Shown: positions 44,541 to 52,583 of the stretch, in pieces
Layout of the letters: the number at the start of each line of letters is the position of its first letter
How positions within the stretch are numbered: position 1 is the first letter of the stretch
Assembly: GCF_011927635.1 (NCBI RefSeq)
Contig: NZ_JAATJB010000001.1
Coordinates: forward strand, 558,001 to 622,000
Direction: 5' to 3'
Source of the DNA: Sphingomonas trueperi
Lineage (GTDB): Bacteria > Pseudomonadota > Alphaproteobacteria > Sphingomonadales > Sphingomonadaceae
Length of the DNA: 64,000 nucleotides
Made by a program: the position numbers and the translations under genes
Notes under the pieces: generated by a model
Database searches by the model: none
The model's input: only the letters and a program-made list of their open reading frames with translations
What the model was told of the DNA's origin: nothing

Positions 44541-45464
44541 TCAGCGCGGCCGCGTCCACAACCCTGCCGGACGCGGCGTCGGCGCACGGCGATAGGCCGA
44601 ACCCCAGGCCTTCACGATCGCACCGAGCTTCTCGCCGCCTGAGGTGGTGGTGCGGCTGTCCCAGGCCCGCGGGCCCTGTGCCCGCACCTTGCGCGCGATC
44701 CCGCCATAGATGTCGGCCGCCGCCAGCACCGCCCAGGCCGAGCGGAACGACAGCGCCGCCGCACCGCCGCGCGCGCTGATCTCATAGCCTTCCGCGCGAT
44801 CGGCGAGCCGCGTCCCCAGAATGGCGAGCGCATTGAGGTCGGCCATCGGATCGGCGGCGGTGAGCCCCACTTCGGCAAGCCAGTCGGCGGGCAGATAGCA
44901 GCGCCCTGCTTCGGCATCCTCGCCGATGTCGCGGGCGATGTTGGCGAGCTGGAAGGCGAGGCCGAGATCGCAGGCGCGGTCGAGCACTGCTGCGTCGTCG
45001 GGCGCGACCCCCATCACCACCGCCATCATGCAGCCGACCACGCCGGCGACATGGTAGCAATAGCGCAGCAGATCGTCCTCGGTCTGCGGGCGCCAGTCCT
45101 CGGCGTCGAGCGCGAAGCCTTCGATCAGGTCCCAGGCGAAGCGGTGCGGCATGCCGGTCTCCGCCGCGACGATGCGCAGCGCGTCGAACGCGGCGTCGCC
45201 GACCCATTCCCCTGCCAGCGCCGCCGCGGTGCGTTCGCGAACCTCCGCCAGTCGGGCCGCGGGGGCGGCGACGCGGGTCATGCCATGGCCATGGTCCTGG
45301 CCGTCGACGATATCGTCGCAGCGGCGGCACCAGGCATAGAGCAGCCAGGCGCGCTCGCGAGTCTCGGGATCGAACAGCTTGCTTGCGGCGGCGAAGCTGC
45401 GCGAGCCGCGGGCAATCGACTCGCCCGCGGTCGCGACGATCGCATCGCGGCCGGGAAAGCGCAT
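44541..45464 (-). CDS. crtB: Phytoene synthase
   Basis: Condenses two geranylgeranyl-diphosphate molecules to phytoene, the first carotenoid-specific step. 307 residues, with the two aspartate-rich motifs: CRRCDDIVDGQD (about 46-57) and NIARDIGEDAEAGRCYLP, plus YCYHVAGVVGCMMAVVMG. Its ATG overlaps the stop of the LOG-family gene (TAATG), and it is the last gene of the carotenoid row crtY-crtI-LOG-crtB. Ends 29 bases from repeat copy 6. Confidence 0.94.
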   Translation of the reverse strand: MRFPGRDAIVATAGESIARGSRSFAAASKLFDPETRERAWLLYAWCRRCDDIVDGQDHGHGMTRVAAPAARLAEVRERTAAALAGEWVGDAAFDALRIVAAETGMPHRFAWDLIEGFALDAEDWRPQTEDDLLRYCYHVAGVVGCMMAVVMGVAPDDAAVLDRACDLGLAFQLANIARDIGEDAEAGRCYLPADWLAEVGLTAADPMADLNALAILGTRLADRAEGYEISARGGAAALSFRSAWAVLAAADIYGGIARKVRAQGPRAWDSRTTTSGGEKLGAIVKAWGSAYRRAPTPRPAGLWTRPR

Positions 45465-46045
45465 TACAGCTGTTCGCGGCGCAGCTGCGCGATCGGCACC
45501 ACTGGCTGAGCCTCAGCCATCTTGGTCAGCAGCCCGTCGATGGTGCTGTCGACCAGCAGCAGCCCCTGGTGCTGCGGGCGAACGAAACCCACGGTGCCCA
45601 TATGCTCCCAGAACTCGACCAACTTGTCGTAATAGCCCGCGATGTTGAGCAGCCCGATCGGATCGGTGTGATAGCCGAGCTGCGCCCAGCTCATCGCCTC
45701 CCACAATTCATCCATCGTCCCCGTGCCGCCGGGCAGGTTGATGAACCCGTCCGCCAACTCGGTGAAGCGCGCCTTGCGCTCGTGCATCGTCTCGCAGACT
45801 TCGAGGGCCGTGAGCCCGCGATGCGCGACTTCGGCATTGACGAGCAGGGTGGGGATCACGCCGATCACCTCGCCGCCGGCCTCCAGCGCCGCATCGGCGA
45901 CCGCGCCCATCAGCCCCAGCCGGCCACCGCCATAGACGACGCCGATGCCGCGCTCGGCGAGCGTGCGGCCGAGGGTGCGGGCAGCTTCGATATAGACCGG
46001 GTCGGCCGGGCTGGCCGAACCGCAATAGACGGCGATACGCTTCAT
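45464..46045 (-). CDS. LOG-family (TIGR00730) nucleotide phosphoribohydrolase-like protein
   Basis: 193 residues, with VYCGSASPADPVY at the start, GIGVVYGGGRLGLMGAVADAAL and the signature LPGGTGTMDELWEAMSW. LOG proteins release the base from nucleoside 5'-monophosphates, including cytokinin nucleotides in plants and some bacteria; in many bacteria the natural substrate is unknown. Start at 46043-46045 after AGGAGC; an upstream extension of 53 residues would cover repeat DNA. It is inserted between crtI and crtB and overlaps crtB by one base. Confidence 0.9.
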   Translation of the reverse strand: MKRIAVYCGSASPADPVYIEAARTLGRTLAERGIGVVYGGGRLGLMGAVADAALEAGGEVIGVIPTLLVNAEVAHRGLTALEVCETMHERKARFTELADGFINLPGGTGTMDELWEAMSWAQLGYHTDPIGLLNIAGYYDKLVEFWEHMGTVGFVRPQHQGLLLVDSTIDGLLTKMAEAQPVVPIAQLRREQL

Positions 46046-46129
46046 TCTGTGCTCCTGTGGCGGGGCTGATAGCGTGTTTTGGCGGGGAGGGAGAGGGGTT
46101 TCGCGACACGAGCGAGAGGGGTTTTCACG

Positions 46130-46237
46130 CTTAAGCCCCTTCCCTTCAGGGGAGGGGGGGTGGGGCGCTGTCTCACCGAGACCTGCGTTCTGGAATCCCT
46201 CCACCCCAACCCCTCCTCCAAGGAGGAGGGGCTTAAG
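46130..46237. repeat. 108-bp element with 11-bp terminal inverted repeats between LOG gene and crtI
   Basis: Ends CTTAAGCCCCT (46130-46140) and AGGGGCTTAAG (46227-46237) are perfect inverted copies. Inside, a GGAGGGGGGGTGGGG tract and a CCACCCCAACCCCTCC tract can also pair. It is a MITE-like palindrome in the 197-bp gap between crtI and the LOG gene and ends 5 bases from the crtI stop. Confidence 0.8.
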
Positions 46238-46242
46238 ATGGT

Positions 46243-47721
46243 TCAGGCCATCTCGCCCAGCATCAGCTCCGCCGTCGCCTTGGCGCTCCCCACCACGCCG
46301 GGAATCCCCGCGCCCGGATGCGTCCCCGCCCCCACGAAATACAGGTTCGAGATCGCGTCATCGCGGTTGTGCACGCGGAACCAGGCGCTCTGCGTCAGGA
46401 TCGGCTCCAGGCTGAAGCCCGAGCCATGATGCGCGGCGAGGTCGTCGCGGAAGTCGGTCGGCGCATAGTGGAACTTGGTGACGATCCGCTCGGCCAGATC
46501 GGGGATCAGCCGGCGCTGGACCTCCGCCAGGATCCGCGATTCCAGGATCGGCCCCACCTCGTTCCAGTCGGCCGGGAACTTGCCCAGATGCGGCACCGGC
46601 GCCAGCGCGTAGAAGGTCGAATGGCCTTCGGGCGCCATGCTCAGGTCCGAAGCGCTCGGATGGTGGAGGTAGAGCGAGAAGTCCTCGCTCACCACGCCGT
46701 GGGTATAGATGTCGTCGAGCAGCCCCTTATAGCGCGGGCCGAAAAGGATCATGTGGTGCGGGATGTCGGGAAAAGTCCCGCGCAGCCCGAAATGCACCAC
46801 GAACAGCGAGGGCGAGAAGCGCTTGTTGACCAGGCGGTTCGCCGTCCGCCGCGCGCTGCGCGAGTTGCGCAGCAGGTCGCGGTAGCTGTGGACGATGTCG
46901 GCGTTGCTCGCCACCGCGTCGACCTCGACCTCGAAGCCGCTATGGGTGCGCACGCCGACCACCCGGTCGCCCAGCGTCAGGATCTCGTCGACCGGGTCGC
47001 CGATCCGCACCGTGCCGCCCAGCCGCTCGAAATGCGTGATCATGCCGGCAATCAGCCGGTTGGTGCCGCCCTCGGCCCACCAGACGCCGCCGTCGCGCTC
47101 CAGCTTGTGGATCAGCGCGTAGATGCTGCTGGTCGCCATCGGGTTGCCGCCGACGAGCAGGGTGTGGAACGACAGCGCCTCGCGCAGCTTCTCGTTCTTC
47201 ACGAAGCTGGCGACGATCGAATAGACCGAGCGCCAGGCCTGGTGCTGCATCAGCGCCGGTGCCGCCTTGAGCATCGACTTGAAGTCGAGGAACGCCTTGG
47301 CGCCCAGCTTGACATAACCTTCCTCGTAGACGCTCGCCGAATAGTCGAGGAACTTGCGATAGCCGGCAATGTCGCTGGCATCGAGCTTGGCGATCTCGCC
47401 CGCCAGCACCGCGTCGTCATTGGTATAGTCGAAGGTCGTGCCGTCGGGCCAGGAGAGGCGGTAGAAGGGCGTGACCGGCTTGAGCGTCACGTCTTCGGAG
47501 ATGTCGTGGCCCGAGAGGCGCCACAGCTCCTTGAGCGCGTCCGGATCGGTGATCACCGTCGGGCCGCCGTCGAAGGTGAAGCCGTCGCGCTCCCAATAAT
47601 AGGCGCGGCCGCCCGGCTTATCGCGGGCTTCGATGACGGTGGTATCGACCCCCGCCGACTGGAGGCGGATGGCAAGGGCGAGGCCGCCGAACCCGGCGCC
47701 GATCACGACTGCGCGGCGCAT
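46243..47721 (-). CDS. crtI: Phytoene desaturase
   Basis: Converts phytoene to lycopene by successive dehydrogenations. 492 residues: dinucleotide fold VVIGAGFGGLALAIRLQSAG at residues 5-24, the GGRAYYWERDGFTFDGGPT stretch, and the carotenoid-desaturase signature YFVGAGTHPGAGIPGVVGSA near the end, followed by a helix. Its ATG overlaps the crtY stop (TGATG). The stop is 5 bases from the 108-bp palindromic element. Confidence 0.95.
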   Translation of the reverse strand: MRRAVVIGAGFGGLALAIRLQSAGVDTTVIEARDKPGGRAYYWERDGFTFDGGPTVITDPDALKELWRLSGHDISEDVTLKPVTPFYRLSWPDGTTFDYTNDDAVLAGEIAKLDASDIAGYRKFLDYSASVYEEGYVKLGAKAFLDFKSMLKAAPALMQHQAWRSVYSIVASFVKNEKLREALSFHTLLVGGNPMATSSIYALIHKLERDGGVWWAEGGTNRLIAGMITHFERLGGTVRIGDPVDEILTLGDRVVGVRTHSGFEVEVDAVASNADIVHSYRDLLRNSRSARRTANRLVNKRFSPSLFVVHFGLRGTFPDIPHHMILFGPRYKGLLDDIYTHGVVSEDFSLYLHHPSASDLSMAPEGHSTFYALAPVPHLGKFPADWNEVGPILESRILAEVQRRLIPDLAERIVTKFHYAPTDFRDDLAAHHGSGFSLEPILTQSAWFRVHNRDDAISNLYFVGAGTHPGAGIPGVVGSAKATAELMLGEMA

Positions 47722-48878
47722 CAGCGGTTCCAGATCGCGGAAAGGGCGCGGCCGATCGGCACCGGCGGCTTGCCCGACAACACGCGGACGCGGTCTCCCC
47801 AGGTCGACTGCGCGGCGTAGAAGCGCTGGATCAGTCCTGCATCCAGACGGTAGAATCGTTCCAGCACGCGATAGCGCTCCTCGGGTTCGGCCGCCTTGAA
47901 CAGCATCGCGGCGAGCATGCGATAGAAGCCGCGCTTGCGCCAGAGCGCGCGCGAATAGCCATACAGCATTTGGTGCAGCGCCTCGCCGGAATAGTCGTAT
48001 GCGTCGGCGATGGTGGCGGCGGTGCGGACGGCGTCGGGGAAGGAATAGCCGGTCATCGGGTGGAAGAGACCCGCCTTCATCCCCGCCTTGGCGATGCCGC
48101 GGCCGCCCGCGGCCCAATAGGCGGCATGGTCGCCGCCCATCGCCACCGGCAGGCTGCCGACTTCCTCGCGCAGCACCCGCTCGACCTGCCAGCCCGCCGC
48201 ATCGGCATAGGCTTCGATCCGGTCGCCGGTGGCGAGGACGTCGATCGAGGGCGTGTCGCTGTAATAGGTGTCCTCGACGAACATCCGCGTCGGGCTGAAC
48301 GGCAGGCAGTAGACGAAGCGATAGCCGTCGATCTGCGGCACCGTCGCGTCCATGATCACCGGCCGCGTCACATCGTGCAGGTTGCTCAGCACGAGCTCGG
48401 CACCGTGGAACTTCTGCCAGCCGAGCTGGAGTGCGCTGGTATCGCCGACGCCGCGGCAATCGATCACGCCCTCGGCCTCGACCAGGTCGCCATCGGCCAG
48501 GGCCACCGCCGTGGGGGTGATGTCCGCCGCCTCGCGGCCGAGCAGCAGGCCCTTCGGCCCCAGCGCTTCGCGCACCACGCGATCGAAGTGCTCGGACTCG
48601 ACCGAGTAGTAGCGCGACGGCAGGGTGCGAAAATGGCCGGGGAAGGCAACGTCATAGCCGTTCCAGCCATGGCCGATCAGCGGCGCCGAGAGCCAGCGAT
48701 GCTCAGGTGCGACATCGTCGGCGAAGAACGACCAGAGGTGATTGCCGCCGATCCGCGCCGAGCCTTCGATCAGCCGGACGGAGCAATCGGGTTTCTTCTT
48801 CCGGATTGCCAGCGCGATAAGCCCGCCGGCAAGGCCGCCGCCGACAATAGCGACGTCACAACTGATGGTTGAAGGCAT
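47721..48878 (-). CDS. crtY: Lycopene beta-cyclase
   Basis: Closes beta-ionone rings on lycopene to make beta-carotene. 385 residues with the flavin-binding start VAIVGGGLAGGLIALAI, IGGNHLWSFF, the RYVYC-like region YRFVYCLPFSPTRMFVEDTYYSD and GMKAGLFHPMTGYSFPDAVRTA, all typical of CrtY. First gene of the carotenoid row, overlapping crtI by one base, and divergent from the PEPxxWA protein gene across 198 bases that contain no obvious gene. Confidence 0.95.
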   Translation of the reverse strand: MPSTISCDVAIVGGGLAGGLIALAIRKKKPDCSVRLIEGSARIGGNHLWSFFADDVAPEHRWLSAPLIGHGWNGYDVAFPGHFRTLPSRYYSVESEHFDRVVREALGPKGLLLGREAADITPTAVALADGDLVEAEGVIDCRGVGDTSALQLGWQKFHGAELVLSNLHDVTRPVIMDATVPQIDGYRFVYCLPFSPTRMFVEDTYYSDTPSIDVLATGDRIEAYADAAGWQVERVLREEVGSLPVAMGGDHAAYWAAGGRGIAKAGMKAGLFHPMTGYSFPDAVRTAATIADAYDYSGEALHQMLYGYSRALWRKRGFYRMLAAMLFKAAEPEERYRVLERFYRLDAGLIQRFYAAQSTWGDRVRVLSGKPPVPIGRALSAIWNR

Positions 48879-49076
48879 TGCCGTCGCCTAGCTCAAGGGC
48901 GGGGGTGTGGGAACCCCACCCTTGGGGACGCGGCGCGAAACGGTCGCTGGCCGGGGGCGCCCCGGCGCAGGGCCAAGCCGTTCATTTTCTTTTAACTATC
49001 GTCACACGGCTTGCACACTTGCCTCCTAGTGCCGGGCAACCGCGTTTGCGGTTTGTGAAGTAGGGGAACCAAAGCA

Positions 49077-49871
49077 ATGCAGAAGACGCTCTTTGGCGCG
49101 ACACTCGTCGCCGCCACGCTGCTCGGCGCGCCTGTCGCGCAGGCCCAGGTCGCGCTGTCGACCAAGACCTACACCCAGAATTTCGACGCGCTGGCGACCA
49201 GCGGCACCAGCAAGGCGCTACCGACGGGCTGGAAGCTCGACGAGCGCGGCAGCAGCACCGCCGGTTCGGACGATGCCTATGCGACCAGCAACGCCAATGC
49301 CGGCACCGCCTATGCCTTCGGCACCGGCAGCGAGCGCGCGCTGGGCAGCGTCACCTCGGGCAATGCGACGCCGATCCTGTTCGGCGCCTTCTTCACCAAT
49401 GCCCTGGGCGGCGCGATCGAGTCGCTGACGCTCAGCTATTTCGGCGAGCAGTGGCGCCTCGGCACCGCGAGTAGCGACCGCCTGAACTTCGAATATTCGC
49501 TCAACGCCACCTCGCTGTCGAACGGCAGCTGGACCGCGTTCGACGCGCTCGACTTCGCCAGCATCAGGAACGGCTCCGGTTCGGGCAGCGCTAGCAGCGC
49601 GCTCGACGGCAACGCCGCGGGCAATCGCCAGTCGGTCAGCGCGACGATCGGCAACCTGCTGATCGCCGACGGCGGCAGCTTCGCGATCCGCTGGACCGAC
49701 CGTGACGTCGGCGGGTCGGACCACGGCCTGGCGATCGACGACCTGACGCTCACTGCCACGCTGGCGCAGAGCGCGGTGCCCGAGCCGGCCGCTTGGGCGC
49801 TGCTGATCGGCGGCTTCGGCTTCGCCGGCGCAGCGCTGCGCCGCCGGCCCAAGACGACGGCGCACGCCTGA
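49077..49871 (+). CDS. PEPxxWA-CTERM sorting-domain protein (264 aa)
   Basis: Exported surface or exopolysaccharide-associated protein. Signal peptide MQKTLFGATLVAATLLGAPVAQA, a Ser/Thr/Gly/Asn-rich beta domain of about 215 residues, and the C-terminal sorting signal VPEPAAWALLIGGFGFAGAA followed by LRRR, which an exosortase and its partner would recognise and cleave. The start is 8-9 bases after GGGGAA. No exosortase gene is in the window. The gene ends at a hairpin shared with the convergent TonB receptor. Confidence 0.9.
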   Translation: MQKTLFGATLVAATLLGAPVAQAQVALSTKTYTQNFDALATSGTSKALPTGWKLDERGSSTAGSDDAYATSNANAGTAYAFGTGSERALGSVTSGNATPILFGAFFTNALGGAIESLTLSYFGEQWRLGTASSDRLNFEYSLNATSLSNGSWTAFDALDFASIRNGSGSGSASSALDGNAAGNRQSVSATIGNLLIADGGSFAIRWTDRDVGGSDHGLAIDDLTLTATLAQSAVPEPAAWALLIGGFGFAGAALRRRPKTTAHA

Positions 49872-49876
49872 TCCCC

Positions 49877-49913
49877 GGCAGGGGAGCACCGGCCTCGCCT
49901 GCGCTCCCCTGCC
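49877..49913. terminator. Two-way hairpin terminator between PEPxxWA gene and TonB receptor
   Basis: GGCAGGGGAGC (49877-49887) and GCTCCCCTGCC (49903-49913) form a perfect 11-bp stem with a 15-base loop in the 47-base gap between two convergent genes. No T-run on either side. Confidence 0.6.
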
Positions 49914-49918
49914 GCCTC

Positions 49919-52387
49919 TCAGAAGCTGTACTTGGCCGAGACGGATACCGTTCGGCCATTGACCGAGCGGCCCCAGCCGATGCCGTTCGCCGGCACTTCG
50001 CTCTGGTTGAACTCGAAGAAGCCGCGCTGGTCGAACAGGTTGCTCGCGTTGACCATGAGCTCGACGTGGCGGATCGGCCGGATCACCGCGAAGGCGTTGA
50101 CGACGGTGAATCCCGGCATCCGCAAAAGGTTGCTGTCCTGTGCGTAGCTGCCGGTAATGGTCACCACGTTCGCCCCCAGCGTTGCCTGGCGCAGCTCGAT
50201 CTGCGGCGTCGCTTCCAGCGTCCAGGTCGGCTGGTGGCGGGGCTCCTTGCCGGTCAGCGCGGCGTCCAGCTTGTCCTGGGTGATCTTGGCCTTGGTGTAG
50301 GTCGCGCCGGCGGTGATGCTGAAGATGCCGCTGCGGTAGCCGCCCTCCATCTCCACGCCGGTGGCGCGGTAGCTGCGGATGGTCTGGTTGGCCGATCCGT
50401 TGAGGACGTTGTGGTCGTCGGCCGTCGCGCGGAAGGCCGTGACGTTCAGCGTCGCGCCCGCCTTGCGGAACTTGAAGCCGCCTTCGAGCTGGCGAACCTC
50501 GTCATATTTGTCGGTCGGATCGGGCACGCCGCCGGTGGTGGCGCTCACCGCCGGCGTGAACAGGATCTTGTCGGCATTGGCGCGGGCACCGCGGCTGTAG
50601 CGCGCGAACACCGAGAAGGGCTCGGCGACGCGATAGTTGATGCCGCTCGAATAGCTCCAATAGCCGTAATTGTAGTTGACCGGTGCCGGGGCATCGAGCG
50701 GCAGGAAGGCGACGCGGGTCTCCGCCGGCGAGATCACGCCGTCGCCATTGACGTCGAAGCGGACCACGCCGTTGCGATTGCCGCCGAGATCCGCCCCGAA
50801 CAGCTGGCCGCGTACGCGCCCGCGGTCATAGCGGACGCTGCCGCCGATCGAGATCTTGCCGACATGATAGTTGACGGAACCGTACGGCGCGAGAATGTCG
50901 TAGGAAACGTCGAAGATACGGCGGAACTTGCTGCCGTTCCGGCTGAACGCATAATAGCCGCCCAGCGTCTGGGCGACGCCGGCCGCGTTGAAGATGTCGA
51001 CCATTGCCGTCCGCCCGCCGCCGGCGACATCGGTGTTGATCGCGGTGTGGAGCCACTGGGTGTAGAGCTGCTGGTTGGCCTTGTAGAGGCCGCCCGTCAC
51101 GGTCAGGTCGCCCCGGCCCAGTTTCCAGACGCGGGTCGCGCGGAAATCATTGGTGAAATTGTCGAGCGAGCGGGCGCGGGTCTGCGAGATGTAGGAGAAC
51201 ATCAGCAGGCCGTTGCCGTTGATCGGCGTGGTGGTGGAGATGAGCTGTCCGGCATTGGGCCCGGTCGCGTAGCGTGCGGTTGCCCCGGCGCCCCCCTGGG
51301 AGGCGGCGAGCGCCGCGACCGTCGTGATGCTGGAGGGGAAGGCGCGGTTGAAATCACCGCTGTTCTTCGAATAGCGCATGCGGTTCGACAGCGTGAAGCC
51401 GCCGATATCGAACTGCGCCTCCAGCCCGATCGACGTGGAGGTCGGGTGCATGCCGTTGGAAACGGGGAAACGCTGCAGCTTGTTGTCGCCGTCCAACGTG
51501 ACCACCGGCCCGATATAGGGCGACAGAGTCGAATCGCGGCGAATGTCGAAGCCGGGCACGTCGCCGATGACGGGGTTCTCGTTGGTGCCGGTGATGCGGA
51601 TCGCATATGGCGCGAAGGTCGGCGAGCGGTCGTCGAGCCACTTGCCGTGCAGGCGCACATAGCCGTTGGCGAACTGCTTGGTCACGTTCAGGCGGATCTG
51701 CCCGCCCTTGAAGCCGGTGAAGCCGATGTCGCGTGGCCCTTCGCCCGAGCGATAATAGCCGCCGATGTGGAAGCGCCAGCCGCCGCCCAGCGGGCTGCCA
51801 TAGTCGAAGTCGAGGCGCTTCTCGCCATAGTCCACGCCGGTCGTCAGGCGGACGGCGCCGCCGGCGACTTCGCCCGTCTTCGAGATCAGGTTGATCACGC
51901 CACCGGGCGCATTGGACGAGAAGGTCGAGCCCGAGCCGCCGCGAATCGATTCGATCGCGGCGACGTTGAAGTCGGCGCGCATGTAGACGTCGGCGGCGAT
52001 GTTGAAGAAGTCGCCGAACTCGAGCACCGGCAGCCCGTCTTCCTGGAACTGCATGTATTTGGAGCCGCCCGCCGCCAGCGGCAGGCCGCGCACGGTATAA
52101 TTGGCGTTGCCCTCGCCGATCCCGCTCTCGACGCGAAGGCCGGGCATGGTGCGGAGCAGGTCGCCCAGGGGGCGCGGGCCCAGCTTCTCGAACTCGGCCG
52201 CGCGATAGGCGCTGGTCGAGGTTGCGCTGTCGAGCCGGTCGCGGCCCTTGGCGACGCCGGTGGAGAAGACCTCCTTCTCGGGCGCCGGTGCGGTGGATGG
52301 CTTTGGCGTATCCTGGCCCGACTGGGCGAGCGCCGGCTGGACAATGCAGCTCGAGCAAAAGGCGAGCAACCAATAACGAAGCTTCAC
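49919..52387 (-). CDS. TonB-dependent outer-membrane receptor with EF-hand-like loop
   Basis: About 822 residues from the GTG at 52385-52387 (GAGAGG at 7 bases); upstream codons to 52429 would add 14 residues before the signal peptide KLRYWLLAFCSSCIVQPALAQ. The plug domain has PLGDLLRTMPGLRV, YTVRGLPLAAGGSKYMQFQEDG and VAAIESIRGGSGSTFSSNAPGGVINLISKTGE; the barrel ends in the terminal phenylalanine VSVSAKYSF. In a surface-loop position the sequence DVNGDGVISPAE fits the canonical calcium loop (D-x-N-x-D-G-x-I-S-x-x-E). Substrate unknown. Convergent with the PEPxxWA gene and divergent from the desaturase. Confidence 0.9.
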   Translation of the reverse strand: MKLRYWLLAFCSSCIVQPALAQSGQDTPKPSTAPAPEKEVFSTGVAKGRDRLDSATSTSAYRAAEFEKLGPRPLGDLLRTMPGLRVESGIGEGNANYTVRGLPLAAGGSKYMQFQEDGLPVLEFGDFFNIAADVYMRADFNVAAIESIRGGSGSTFSSNAPGGVINLISKTGEVAGGAVRLTTGVDYGEKRLDFDYGSPLGGGWRFHIGGYYRSGEGPRDIGFTGFKGGQIRLNVTKQFANGYVRLHGKWLDDRSPTFAPYAIRITGTNENPVIGDVPGFDIRRDSTLSPYIGPVVTLDGDNKLQRFPVSNGMHPTSTSIGLEAQFDIGGFTLSNRMRYSKNSGDFNRAFPSSITTVAALAASQGGAGATARYATGPNAGQLISTTTPINGNGLLMFSYISQTRARSLDNFTNDFRATRVWKLGRGDLTVTGGLYKANQQLYTQWLHTAINTDVAGGGRTAMVDIFNAAGVAQTLGGYYAFSRNGSKFRRIFDVSYDILAPYGSVNYHVGKISIGGSVRYDRGRVRGQLFGADLGGNRNGVVRFDVNGDGVISPAETRVAFLPLDAPAPVNYNYGYWSYSSGINYRVAEPFSVFARYSRGARANADKILFTPAVSATTGGVPDPTDKYDEVRQLEGGFKFRKAGATLNVTAFRATADDHNVLNGSANQTIRSYRATGVEMEGGYRSGIFSITAGATYTKAKITQDKLDAALTGKEPRHQPTWTLEATPQIELRQATLGANVVTITGSYAQDSNLLRMPGFTVVNAFAVIRPIRHVELMVNASNLFDQRGFFEFNQSEVPANGIGWGRSVNGRTVSVSAKYSF

Positions 52388-52583
52388 GACGACCTCTCCG
52401 ACCCATATCTGTTCTTCTGGGGCCAGCATGGTAGGGGGGGCAGATGTTAAACTCTGTTACCGCGCTTCTTCGTAGAATTACGGCGGTTACATCCCGGCAA
52501 CGATCGGTTGCGGGATCGGCCGGCCGGCAAGGCGGTTCGCGCCGCATTGCCGCCAGGCGCAGGAAGGCGTAGCAGCGGGAGAC

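Noticed and set aside
48879-49076. A hidden small gene or RNA in the 198-bp crtY-PEPxxWA gap
   Set aside because: No supported open frame with a ribosome binding site; short GC hairpins only, so it is treated as a divergent promoter region.
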